Shown in pieces: positions 8,665-20,100 of a stretch of DNA of 64,000 nt. Positions within the stretch are counted from its first letter, which is position 1. Each line of letters begins with the position of its first letter. Both the position numbers and the translations under genes were made by a program. Source of the stretch: Falciphora oryzae. Lineage: Eukaryota; Ascomycota; Sordariomycetes; Magnaporthales; Magnaporthaceae. The stretch lies in assembly GCA_000733355.1 (NCBI GenBank), contig JNVV01000020.1, positions 349,743-413,742 on the forward strand, given 5' to 3'. The notes below the pieces were generated by a model, which saw only the letters and a program-made list of their open reading frames with translations, ran no database searches and was not told the DNA's origin.

Positions 8665-11600
8665 GCGTTCGGCTCATAGAACCATGAGTAGGGGACCAGT
8701 GTGGTCGTGGTCGGGCCGTTAGATGGAGGAGGAGATGATAGGGGAAGGGGACGGACGATGTGAGACGCGATCACGTCGAGCCAACGGGCAGATGGTTGGT
8801 GCTAGTCGCCCAAGACATGAGGCAGCCGCCTACTAGGAAAACACTCCTTTGGACACTCCTTTAGATACTCATATTCTTCTTTAATCAGATAACGATTTTC
8901 CCTTGTAAGCTCCGTTCTCGCGAGCGGCCAAGAGGATAAAGATTAGCAGTTGGCTGTTATCTTTTCGTCCTTAGCACAGCCAATCATGAGTTGTAAAAAG
9001 CTATTTCCTCCTACGGCATATGCCTACCCGGAACCCTAGAACCAGCTCCCTTATCACAACTTAATACTCTTTATTATATTCCTATTCCCAAAGACTCTTA
9101 TAAGTGGCTTTGCGGATAACTCACCCCTTCTTTTGCTATTGGCAGTTAACTCAGGGGTCCGACTATTTGCGAAGTGCTAGTTCCTTACGAAGTTTCTTTT
9201 GAATGACTCACCTGGCATTGGTAACCGGTGAATTGTGGCATGCTCCCGTTCGTTGATAGGCAAAAAACGTTTCACGACGTGGTTGACGTAGTTAGCACGC
9301 CACATAGGGGCGGGAATGCTTTTGGTTGGCTGGAGAGGACAGTATAAGCGTGCTTCATATACCCCCCGGGCTCAAGGATGTGTGCTACGACATGAGGGAA
9401 ACTTGACTGGTTGTTCATTTGAGCCTCCCGCCACCTCGGCCCTCACATGTTCGTAGTATGTTTGTCTTCGTCAAATCATGCTTATGTTCTGACGGGATGG
9501 AACTGTCGAATTTCCCGTATGGCATCAACTTCAAATGTTGGTGAAGGCGCGGCGGTCACGCGGCCCTCACGGGGACGCTATAAAACAAACTTTATTGAAG
9601 CGGTGAACGGCCTGCCCGTAAATATCTCTAGTGGAACAAAGGTTGATTTGCTCAAGATCTTCGCGTACTCTGACTTGGCGCTACATTCACGCAGCCCCAA
9701 GCATCGGGCTAGGATGCCTTTGATCCACCGCACTTCCAATCCCAATTGTTGATCCCATGGTCACCGCCATTGTACACCTGAGCCTTTGTACGACCTTCCC
9801 ACCGGATTTCAAGCGCTGATCTATCATATTGGGCTCTCATCCGTTCATCCGACCTTCGCCCCGGATCGGGCCTCCTCAGCTTCCCGCCGTGAGCGCCATT
9901 TAGGCCACCAAGCGCCCCAATTAGCAAGTGGGTCTTCGGCGTGTGACGAGGCTTCGTGGCCAGCGGCCGAGTATCGGAAGGGGAGGGGATACATGGGCGG
10001 AAGGGCCCACGCGCAAACTCCAGCCTTAAAGGTGAATGATTCGATAATATCAAATGCCGAAAAGGAGCAAGGGTAGCCAGGGGGGAGGCCGAAGGGCTGT
10101 GGTCGCACCTTATCTAGCTAACCAACTACCAGGCAAAGACAAGCAAGAAGCCAAACGTTGGCGAGTAGGGCCTCGACTTGACGCACGCGTGACCTGTGTT
10201 GGGCGCCCGTTGACGGCGAATTGCAGAAGCTGGGGAACGTGCATCATGCAGGACCACGCCAAACGTGTGGGGTGGTCGGGCATCAACACGGACAACAGTC
10301 GGGACCATGCGTGCTTTCCATTACGGGCCCGGGGGCTGCATCTAGTAGACCCAAGCTCAGAAACAACGGCGGCGGGCACAAAAGAAGGTGGGTTACAGGC
10401 GAGCCAAGAGAAAACGGTAATCGCCTGATATCGTCCAAGGTACCCAAGGGGACGGTGCACCCCGTCTGTGATGTCACTATGCGGTGTGCGGTTAATGACA
10501 TGCCGCCAAGCTAGCGTGCGAACGACGCGGGACTAGCGCTGACGAAAAAAAAAAAAATAGGAGGTGAGTATTCAAGGCTGTACAACCCCCACGGCGAGGT
10601 AACCCACGCGCCCGCAAGGTCCGCTCCGGTAGGCTCGCGCCGCCCGTGCTGGAAAGGCACGCATGCCTAAGCCCAACCATGGCAGGCGGCCTCTATCCTG
10701 TCTTGGGGAGCCCGTGACCGCTTCGTTCGGGGTCCAACCATCAGCGAGTAAGCAGACGTGTCTCAACGACATGGCTGGCTGTCTGTGCGCGGATACGAGA
10801 GAGGAGTGGAATGATGGATGGCTGGGTTGGGCTTCGAACCGGTCAAGTGAAAGAGACGGGAAAGCGAGCGTGTGCGTGTGCTTGTTTTGCTGGCGGCTGC
10901 CTGGCCGGATGGTTGGTTGGTGTGGCACCAAGACATGGCTAAAGGAGGCGCAAATCAGGCTCAGCACGTCCCTGGGCGTGTCCGACATTGGACCCAAAGG
11001 GGTAACTCCGCGGCACCGGTAAGGAAAGGCGGTGATGGGGTCGTTCACTTGTTCTCGCCTTACTTTCGCCTGTTGGCTTGCGGCGTTTGTGTTTGAATCG
11101 GTTAAACATGGGTGACGGGGTCTATGCCTCAGACCGGCCCCCCGTAAACTTGCTTTCCCACCCCTCACTCTTCGACACTACCCCCCCTTATGAGGGAGGG
11201 CAGGGGAGGGCTGCCGGGCCTAACCCCATTCTCCTCCAGCGTAGGCGGTGAGACCATGGTGGTCATCACGAGTCTCACTCGGCGTCCAGCGGCCCAACAG
11301 CCTTGAACACCCAGCATTTCTCCTCCTTCACGGGATACGCGCCCGACGTTGGGGTGCGTTCCGTCTAGCTCCGAGCAGTTGAGACGCGTGTATGCGGGCG
11401 AGGACCAGGGGCTGACGAGACGCCACTGCTCACGGGAAAGCGGTCCCAAGTACCCGGAGAGAGAGAGTCCTTGTTTGCTTTGGGCATCAACGAGATTCCG
11501 TGGATGAGAAGTCAGGCCCCGGGTGCTCACGGGGGATGCTCAAGGCATATAACAGATCAACCGCCCATGCCCGCTTCCCCGCATGCCCCAGGTCCCCTCT

Positions 11601-11736
11601 TTTGATGGGGAAAACCTGCAATCCAACGCCCATGTATCTTGATTACCTGAAAGCGCCGACCACGAGTGGTATCCATAACAAATAGTTGTTCATTCGCTAA
11701 TACCTTGCCGCATCCACCGCATCCACCAAATCCAAA
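8665..11736. other. Intergenic region
   Basis: No supportable gene. About 8820-9200 is AT-rich relative to its surroundings, compatible with an old RIP-mutated repeat, but no transposon protein can be read in it. The remainder is GC-balanced sequence with short open frames of non-coding character. Confidence 0.4.
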
Positions 11737-12345
11737 ATGAGCACTGGCAGGACCACCCGGAGCTCCTCCCTCGCAGGAAACCAGGGGTAAGCGGCACACA
11801 CACGGAAGCGTGGTTACTCGGGTGGAACCCCTCCCTTGCCTGCCTGCCAGCCGTCTTTTTCACGAACCCCTCCAGCAGATCCTTCCGCCGCCCCTGCTCC
11901 CTCCAAGCTGCGGAGAAAAACGCACGTGGGATGACGAAAGGAAAGCTGACGGAAGTGCCTCCGCTACAGGTCCGCCCCGACCTCGCCAAGGGACGCAGGG
12001 GATGAGCAGCAGCAGACACAGGTGCCACAGGAAGCAGCCACTGCCGCCGCCACCACTACTTCCTCTGCCGCCACTGCCACCTCTGCTACTGCTGCCCCCG
12101 TGGCTGCCGTTCCACCGCCCGTCGCTGCTGCTCCTGCCTCGCCGCCTCTGGCCACTCCTCCGGCCGCCCCAACCACGGCTGCTGCTGCTCTGGGGAGGCA
12201 AGAGCAGCAGACGTTTCTGAGCGAGGGCGCCGAGAGCTCCAGACGCCAGGTCGGGTATCCATTCGACTACAGGCTGTCGGTGGCGGAGCGGCGGAACTCC
12301 GCGGCGCGCATCGTGGCCGACTCTGTGATCCTGGACCCGAAGTAA
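11737..12345 (+). CDS. Small uncharacterised Ala/Thr/Pro-rich protein, two exons
   Basis: A 141-residue protein assembled from exon 1 (11737-11786) and exon 2 (11970-12345) across a 183-base intron (donor GTAAGC, branch CTGAC, acceptor CTACAG). The ATG has an adenine-rich context (CCAAAATGAGC). The start reads MSTGRTTRSSSLAGNQG. The middle is low-complexity Ala/Thr/Pro. The last 40 residues have strong coding character (SSRRQVGYPFDYRLSVAERR, then ARIVADSVILDP). The conserved-looking C-terminus suggests a short functional motif on a disordered protein. There is no signal peptide or membrane segment, and I do not recognise a family. It is one of only two supportable genes in a gene-sparse 20 kb. 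The stop codon runs straight into a 22-base adenine tract. Confidence 0.55.
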
Positions 12346-12365
12346 AAAAAAAAAAAAAAAAAAAA
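12344..12365. repeat. 22-bp adenine homopolymer overlapping a stop codon
   Basis: The two adenines of the TAA stop at 12343-12345 are the first bases of an uninterrupted 22-base adenine run, followed by a further A-rich stretch. It lies in the 3' untranslated region of the preceding gene. Similar tracts recur every one to two kilobases through to about 36 kb. Confidence 0.9.
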
Positions 12366-15300
12366 GAAAAGAAAAAAACATGCCTGGATCACCCCTGGAC
12401 ATCGGATGCAGCCAAGGCCGCCGATGGCTGGTACTTTGCTGCAACGTGGACGGGAACGAGAGGGCTACTGCGGTGATGTGTTTGTCCTTTTTTCGACTGC
12501 CAGCAACGGATAGCTGCGGCGAGACGAGACGTGGACAGAGAGGAAGACAGCAAAGAAGAAAAAAGAAAAAAAAAAAAAAGCTGCAAGCACCCACAAGCAG
12601 CCAATGAGAAGATAGCCTCGGCAGTGGGTAGCCGTGCGACGGGGGTGCTTTTGTTTGGTCAGGGTGTGGGTTAGGTGGGCTGGCGGGAATGGGGTGTTCG
12701 AGACGGGCCACGGTTTGGCTGGCCCCGGTTCGGGGGATGCAGCCGTCCGACTGCCTGCATCGGTCGGACATTGAAAAAGGCAACAGAGGCCGAGGAGAAA
12801 GGGACCCAGGATAAGCCAACGCCGCCTGGACATGCCCATTTTGGGGGGGGGTGTGCTTCTGGGGAGGGTAGTAGTGATGTGATTGTGCAGCAGCAGCAGC
12901 AGCAGCGCGGATGGAAGGTAGTGACGGAAGCTAACCATGCCAGGGTTGGGGGAGATGGGAGTCTGGGAGAGGGGAGAGAGGAAGAGACGGTCTCGCAGGA
13001 GGGAGCCAGTGAGCGATAGGTGGGCGGATAACCTCGCAGCACGGCAGACTTTTGCGGCTTGCGCTTGTGATATGGAATGGCGTTTCCGGGATACCAGGAA
13101 CGGGTTGGGGTCAAGGAGGACGGAGAGGAGGGCATGGAGGTGTGGGCCAAGTGACCCTTGGGTGACCCGGGTTTGTTTTTTTCCAACCCGTGGGGACGGG
13201 TGATCTATTTTGGGCCAGGAGCCTTTCCATATCCGGGCTCTCTGCCTCGGCGCTACTGGGCCTCGATGAGGGCGTCGTGGTTTGGGCGGGTGATCGACAG
13301 GCGCCGGTTGATTGTGCTTTGTCGTTTTGTTTTTGCTTTTAACAATTCGGACCATTTTTTTCTTTCTTTGCTTTTTACCCCTCATTATTTCTTTTTTTCC
13401 CACCCGGCTTCCATGTATAGCGCGACAACGGAAAGGTCCATCAGCAACCTGGCCATCACATTTTTGATATCGGCGGAAGCGGGGTTAACCACCTCTTGGC
13501 GGGTCAAGCCAACGGACAAGCTGTGGAAATGATCCGTCAATCAATAAAAGCCAGGAAGATGGCGCAAAACGCCACACGCTGGACACGAAGGGGATGGGGA
13601 TGGGACAGGCTGTTGAGACGCTGGACGACCTGAAACCGGGGAGGAAGAGGGGGTTCGAAGGTGGCGTTTGCTAATTGATGCATCGCAGCCCACACCACCA
13701 CGGCTCGAAATGGGTAATGCTGCGTTTGTGGCAGGCGGCACATGGCTGGTATTCAATGTCAATGGTCGGAAGGGGATGCCATCAATACGCCAACCTGCCC
13801 CAACTCCGTCCACGTACATAAGCGAATCCTCAATTTCCAATTGCTGCGCATGCCCCGTGCCACCATGCAAGCCAAGCGTCTGGTGTGATATACCCCAGCC
13901 TGGCCGCGCCCATTGGGGTTGGCGGGCGGCAACTTGGCTGGCTCCAACAGCCAAAAGCCCATCGCGGCTGATGGAGCTGGACGTGCTCTCCCTTGCTTCG
14001 CTCTTGCGCAATCACACTCGATCCCAGCCTTTCCTCCCATGGGTCCCCAACCCTCTCCCTGCCGCCCCCATCCTCGTCCATGTACGATGTGCGTCAGCCG
14101 GCCTGCCCTGGCTTACGGAGATGCCCAGGTCTTGGATCTGGGACTTGCACATTGCTTGCTGCGCGCGTCTAGTCTTTTATCTGCATTTTGATCTTGCCAG
14201 ACATTGGACCATGTATGTAGGTTAGCATCCATCATGGGTCCTCCGCCATCGTCCATGTAGGTTGGGTGCTGTCACAGCGCTGCATGCGCCTGATCTGTCA
14301 CGCGCCCCGGAAGGCCGGATTGAGAAGGCAATGACGAAAACGACGAGAGATTGGCTTCCATGTCCCTGTCTGAGCGTTGCACTCTTAGTTTGTGCACATC
14401 CTTTCCAGATAAAGTTTGGGCAGAGCCTCAAATTCGCTGCTCTGCTCTTCGTCTCTCCATCTCCTGTTCCCTGGCTCTCTCGGCTGCCCGCTTGTTATTT
14501 TTCACCTCAGCTTCCGCCTAGCCGCTCCCCAGGCCGGGCCCCGGCACATGTGCTGAAGTTGATGGATGGTGGTGTGCTCATAGGCATACTTACGTGCATA
14601 CGGGCCCTACCCAGGGTACCCAAGGTAGTCTACCAACCCGCTAGCCACCTGACAACCGCCCATGCAAGGCTCTCTGGCGCCGGCAGACGGCCTGAAGCCA
14701 CACAAACGCGGAGGCTTGGCCGTTGCCGGGGTGCATCGACAGCTTCGATGCTTGGCACCTCTTCTTGCAGCCATGATCCGCCATCAGAGACCATCAGGCT
14801 CGCCTCCAGGTCTGGCACGGGGAGTAATTCATCCCACACGGGTACCTCATCTGTCTTTCTCTTCCCGAGCAGTAATTGCTGACCGCCTCTTCGAATGTGG
14901 AGACTGTTTACCACGACGCACACCCACCTCCTGCTCTGGGCGAAGGGTGTGGCCCAAAGGGGTTGGCGGCCCAATCCTCATCGTCGCGTCTCCGCCGTCC
15001 CGATCCAGTCACCTACCTACGTATCATCGCTGAGCCCGGCGGCTACCACGCCAGCCCCTTGAGGTGGGCGCCACCGGCCTGGTCTAGCCTTCTAGCCCCC
15101 TTCCAGCATCCGGGAAGAGAGCATCCTTTCCATCTTGTGGCTGGAAGTCTGGTCGCAAATGACAGCCTAGGCTGTTCTTCTCGCCCTTTCTTTGCTTCTT
15201 TCAGTTTCCTTTCTTTTTTTTTCGTTTTTCTCTTTTTCTCACTCCCCACCTCACCGGTGCTTTTCCCCGAGGTGATATTTGCTTCTGTGCTGTTTCCCCC

Positions 15301-16882
15301 CATATGCTGGCAGACCTCACCTGAACCTGCAGGTTCACTCTAAATCGCCCCGTTAAGCAGCACCGTCCGCGCCATTAACGCCCGGGTCAGACCCCTACCT
15401 GCCAGGCCTTAGTCAGCCAGTGACGTCTCGCACGTTCAGAGCCTTGAGCGTATCGCCGGGATGATACTCACCGTCCGGATCGAACCTCAGATGTCTCCCG
15501 TTACCCTCGCCGACCCCGCGCCTGACGGCCTCCCATTCATACACCGCCAACGTCCTCAACGGGGTTCCACTTTGTGCTCCTTGTACACTGAGCCCCTTTT
15601 GTCTGCCTTGGGCCGGTTGCCCTGTTCGCCTGCTGGTGCGCCCGAGGGCCGCCACGCCCCTACTACCCGCCCGGTCGCCGCTGCTGCCTCGTCGCCCCGC
15701 TCGCCCTAATCCATGAGGAAAACCAGGCTCGTCCTGGCCCATGTACCCTTTCTTGATTCTTTGTTCCAGAAGGCGGAGGCACAAAGATTCAGGGGCACAC
15801 CAGCCACATCTTCTACCTCCCGAGACGCCCCCGCCGCAGCAGTCACAAAAGCCACAGCAACGTACCTGATTCTATACTTCGGTTTACTCTTCCGCTCTAT
15901 CCTGGCTGTGCGGCATGGTCCACTATGCCTCGGAGCGAGGCTATGCTGTTCTTTGCGCCCTTTCTCCCCTACGTGGCCTAACCATCACGCTCCACGCCAG
16001 CTTTGATACTGACTGTTGATAACCTTGGCTAGTTTTCCGCCGCCCGTTGCCCGCCGCCCGAGGGCCGGTTGTTTCTGATGTCAACACTACAACGAGTCGA
16101 GCCCCGACCCCTGCCAGGTTTCTTTGTTCTGACGCGAGGCCTCCAGGAGTGCGCGCAAAAACACGCCCCCGCCCACCGCCCCGACGCGACCGCCTGCCAC
16201 CGTCCACCCTGAACGATGTCACCCATACCAGTCCGCCCCAACGGACCATTGGTCCTTAGTTGCTCTTCCTTGTTTCCTTGTGCGATACCAGGAGTATGGG
16301 CCTGGTGAAAGACAAGGGAAGAAGGAGGCGGCGATTGGAGGCAAGTGGCCTGCCAAGAGAACGTCCGGCCGCCCCTGCGTGTAGCTTATATTAAGCTGCT
16401 GTCCTGATCGTCGCCACCGGCCCCTAGCGCCGCTCGTCGTACTCGTCGTCTGGCGGCAGGGCAACGCGGAATAGTGGCAGTGCCTAGTCACAGACATGGC
16501 TTGCGATTCACCTCGTCGCCCGACCCCTTTTTTTGCCCCAGGTATGTCTTGACAGGGTTGGGAACAAGAACGAAAAGGCCATCCTTGTTGGCTTGATGAC
16601 TCTTCAGTGCACAGCACAGACCCCGGGGCTCCTAATTAATACAATAGAGGCTACGTACAAAAGAGAAGCGGTTCCCCCTTTCGCCGGTCAAGAATCAAGA
16701 CAACGAGACAAGCTCACTGGCATCGAAACCGCGGATCCCACTCGTTCTGCGACTATAATCTCCTCCACCTCGCCTACATACTCTTCTTCATCGCTACCTC
16801 TCTAGCCTGACTTTGCACCTCATAGTCAGAGACCCATCCCACTGCAAACCTTCTCCGACGAACAACATCGACCTTCCAAACG
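12366..16882. other. Gene-sparse region with simple repeats
   Basis: No well-supported gene. It contains a (CAG) run near 12889-12906 and several A or T tracts. The long open frames on both strands mostly reflect GC composition. One minus-strand frame with better coding character is listed separately at low confidence. Confidence 0.4.
15413..15742 (-). CDS. Possible small protein or 3' exon (weak)
   Basis: A 109-residue minus-strand frame from an ATG at 15742 to a stop at 15413. Its C-terminal part (LAVYEWEAVRRGVGEG, then HLRFDPDGEYHPGDTLKALN) looks like genuine protein; the N-terminal half is Arg/Gly-rich and does not. A GTGAGT donor lies inside it, so this could be one exon of a longer gene whose other exons I could not assemble. 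No family was recognised. Confidence 0.22.
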   Translation of the reverse strand: MGQDEPGFPHGLGRAGRRGSSGDRAGSRGVAALGRTSRRTGQPAQGRQKGLSVQGAQSGTPLRTLAVYEWEAVRRGVGEGNGRHLRFDPDGEYHPGDTLKALNVRDVTG

Positions 16883-17104
16883 ATGTCCGGCCCCAACTAC
16901 ACCCGCCAGGAGAACGATGTGGAGCAGGGCCAAACCCCGCCAGGCAGCCCCCCGAGCAGCAGCAACAGCGAGTATCAGTATCCCATCAGCGACGGGTGCT
17001 TCTATATCGGCGGCAACTCCAACGGCAACCCCACGTACCACGCCAACACTGAGGGCAACCCAGGCCGCCCCAAAAGCACAAAGACGAAGGGCGGCCGCGA
17101 GTAG
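16883..17104 (+). CDS. Small hydrophilic protein, 73 residues
   Basis: An intronless frame with a favourable start context (CCAAACGATGTCC), preceded by a CT-rich leader typical of fungal 5' untranslated regions. The protein starts MSGPNYTRQENDVEQGQ, has a Ser/Pro/Asn-rich centre, a single Cys in SDGCFYIGGNSNGNPTY, and a basic tail (KSTKTKGGRE). There is no signal peptide or membrane segment. Small disordered proteins of this kind are common in fungal genomes, and I do not know a function. The regular hydrophilic composition and good leader support it over the many chance frames nearby. Confidence 0.45.
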   Translation: MSGPNYTRQENDVEQGQTPPGSPPSSSNSEYQYPISDGCFYIGGNSNGNPTYHANTEGNPGRPKSTKTKGGRE

Positions 17105-20100
17105 CAAGAAGGGGTAGCGTCAAACCCCCCTGAGCAGCAGACGGAAGCGACGCGTGCGGCCTTGATATCCCCCCTGAACGCCAGTCCCACCCCGGCACAA
17201 CAAACAAGAGCGAGGGGTCTCATCTTCCCTCCCACTCGACCTCACGGGTTCGCTGCCGACGCCGGGCCCTTTTGTCAGTCCTGCTCTCAGAAGCGCACAT
17301 CCAAGACAAACGAGGCGGGCGGGGTCCACCCGCCACCCACCCACGCACACGCGCACACACGCACACACGCACGCGCGCGCACAAAGGGGCCCAACTACCC
17401 GGTTGGCCAGCCCAGGACCCGCCTCAACAGGAGGCGAGCGAGAAACGAGGCTTTCCTCCCGCCAACGGCGATCGACCATCCCTAAACACCCGAAACACCC
17501 CGCGAGCTCGACAGCGACGGGGCTAGCTGGATCGCACCGAGGCTTGGAGCGCAGTGTCGAATGCTTGCCCTGTCTTGTCTGCCTTTTGAACTTGGCAAGC
17601 TAGGCCCCTCCCCCAACAAGCGCGTCGTCAAGCTCCAGTGTCATGATTGGTTGTTCCGAGGCCACCCCTGATTAGCGACGTCAACAAGTCAAGAAGTATG
17701 GCTAGTGTCCTCAACTCGTGCTGTGGCGTCGACGCGTCGCACCCGATCCCGTTTGCTTCTTGTCTCAACTTGCTTTATTTTTTTCTCTCCGACGCTCGTG
17801 TGTCTCTTATTTCTACTTCCCCACTTTTCCTTCTGCGCCCCCCCTTTGTTTTTACTTTTTTCCCCGCCTTTTTTTTTTTTTTTTTTGTCCTTTTGTCATT
17901 GTCACCAATAGCCTTCTTTCTGTATCATCAACCCCACCAGGCGCAATGTGTCTCCCCAGAATTCATAGATCAGGCATCCATGGCGCAGCATAGAGCGGTT
18001 TTTTTGTGCTGGCGAGGACTTGAGCTCGTCCGAAGTGGGCTTCAGAGAGGAGTTTTCCTTTTGTCTCCTGTGTCTTGTCTATTGATTTCCTCTTTCAACT
18101 CCAAGACACTTCACCACGCCGTTTCTCTCTTTCTCATTGCACAGTCCGCAACCCCCAAGATCTTGTCCCGCTTCTCTCTTCCCCTCCTGAGGAATGTTTA
18201 GGCCCTCTGCAATGATGTGACAGGTTTGTTCCCTTTAGACATTGAGAAACAAATACAGATTGGAAAACAGCACCTTAGATAGAGTATAAATCATCGGCTA
18301 GATTGTTATTCCTTATTTCCTAATTGACAACTTCGCGTTTCCTTGCGCCAAGCTCACCAATTTCCTCTCGCTGTCCGTCTACATTTTCGCTTTCTCCTGC
18401 CGATTTCCGATGGCAGCAGGACGCGCATTTCTTACCGCTCACTTCTGAGGAGCGCCAATCACCCCTGCTCGTATCAGGCCGCAAAAGGCGGCCACACCTC
18501 GGTCCGAGTCCCCAACCCCACAGAAAACGTTCGCCTTTCTCATTTTGTTTTTCTTCTTCAATTTCCCTCTCTCTCTCTCTGTCTTCGAGTCTATGAGTCA
18601 TTCCCGACAGTGAGGGCCTCCCAACAACCTCCCACCAACCCAACCTGGCCGGTCGGGCAGCAAGAAAGAGGCGCAGCGTGCTCACCGGTGTGCCCAAAAC
18701 TGTTACACACTCGGTAGTATCTCCTGGAGGCGGCTTCCCCCCTCCATCACATGCCGGGCCTTGCTGCGACATGGCGTCTGCGCGATCGTGGCTACCCTGT
18801 GCGACTACAGAGTTAGGGCTCCGCCACTCGATTCCCCCCTGCAGCCAGCCGAAGCTACCGAAGCGCCTTACTTCCACCCTGCGGCTAGGCAACTCCCTTG
18901 ATTCACGGGGTTCTCGACCGCCCACGGGCTTTCAGCTCAGTGGCGCTTATACCTCGGCACCCCTATTACAGCCTCATCTTGATTCCTGTTGTGGCCCCCT
19001 CGATATTCTGGATGGCACGAGCGGGCCGCTCCCCACCGTCGGCTATGTCACGACAGGTGCTCTGGATCAGGCAGTGCTGTTCCGCTGGGGGAGGTTTCTT
19101 TTGCTGGGCTTGGCCGAGTGCTGTTTGTACTCCTCAACCGCTCATTTGCAAGCACAGCCTCCCCCAACAGTTGTTGACCCCTGGCAGCCTCTAATCAGGC
19201 CCCATGCAAGGCGTGGCTTTCGGGCTCGGGCTCTATAGCCCTCATCGGTTGGGCATCTTCACGAATTGCGTCTTCTCTTTTGTCTTTTGCCTAGGTCCTC
19301 GCTTTGTTTTCGGGGCTCTCGCATAACACAACATTATTGATTACGCATGCTGCAGCTCGAGGTCGCACAGCCCCGTGAATGGCCGTTCACGTCCCCTCAG
19401 ACCTCACACCCTGCAACCAACCAGACAGCAGACGGATAGGTGCAGGCCATCCCATCTTCTCGTTCGCCAAACAGACTCACGCGCAGAGCCACAGCGTCCA
19501 GTGACAGGCCGTCACTGTCGGAGTCTCGCAGGCGCCGGCCTCCACGTGAAGGAGGCGCAGGGACAACGATCCACTGACAGGTCACGCGAGAGGGTTTGGA
19601 CGGCGGTCTTGCTTGTCCGGCTGTTTCTTTTTCCTCCTCTCTCGGCGAGAATCCTGTTTGTGTCCAGGCGGATCAGCAACTCGAATAGCCTGTATGAGAG
19701 CGGATGCGGAAGCCTCACAGCTGCACAACAGCAGCCCAGCCAGGCAACAATTCTGTTTCCTGGTTGATTGGATATCCTTGCTACCGTCTATGCCGCCTCC
19801 TTTTTCCGAAACTGGGGGCAAGACCCGAGCGCAGCAGGGCAGCTTGTCACTCCGGAGCGACGCAGTCAACACCATCAACAATCCATTCATCCAAGCCCGC
19901 CCAAGAGACTGGTCGGAAATCATATGCACGAGGGAGTCGCCCGCACGTCTTTGTTGACAAAATAAAAGCCACCCCTACCGCAGCCTGTGGCTTTCAACCC
20001 TTCCCGCTACTGGCTCCCAAGATAGGGATATTAACGCAGTGTTACATCGTGTCTCTGGGTCAGGAGGACCCTGCTCTCAATGGACTGGCAGGACTCTTTC

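Noticed and set aside
11860..12819. 319-residue minus-strand frame
   Set aside because: It overlaps the better-supported plus-strand exon at 11970-12345 and is Ser/Arg/Gly/Phe-rich from simple repeats.
13668..14225. 185-residue plus-strand frame
   Set aside because: Composition is Trp/Cys/Pro-rich without coding bias, and there are no splice partners or domain.
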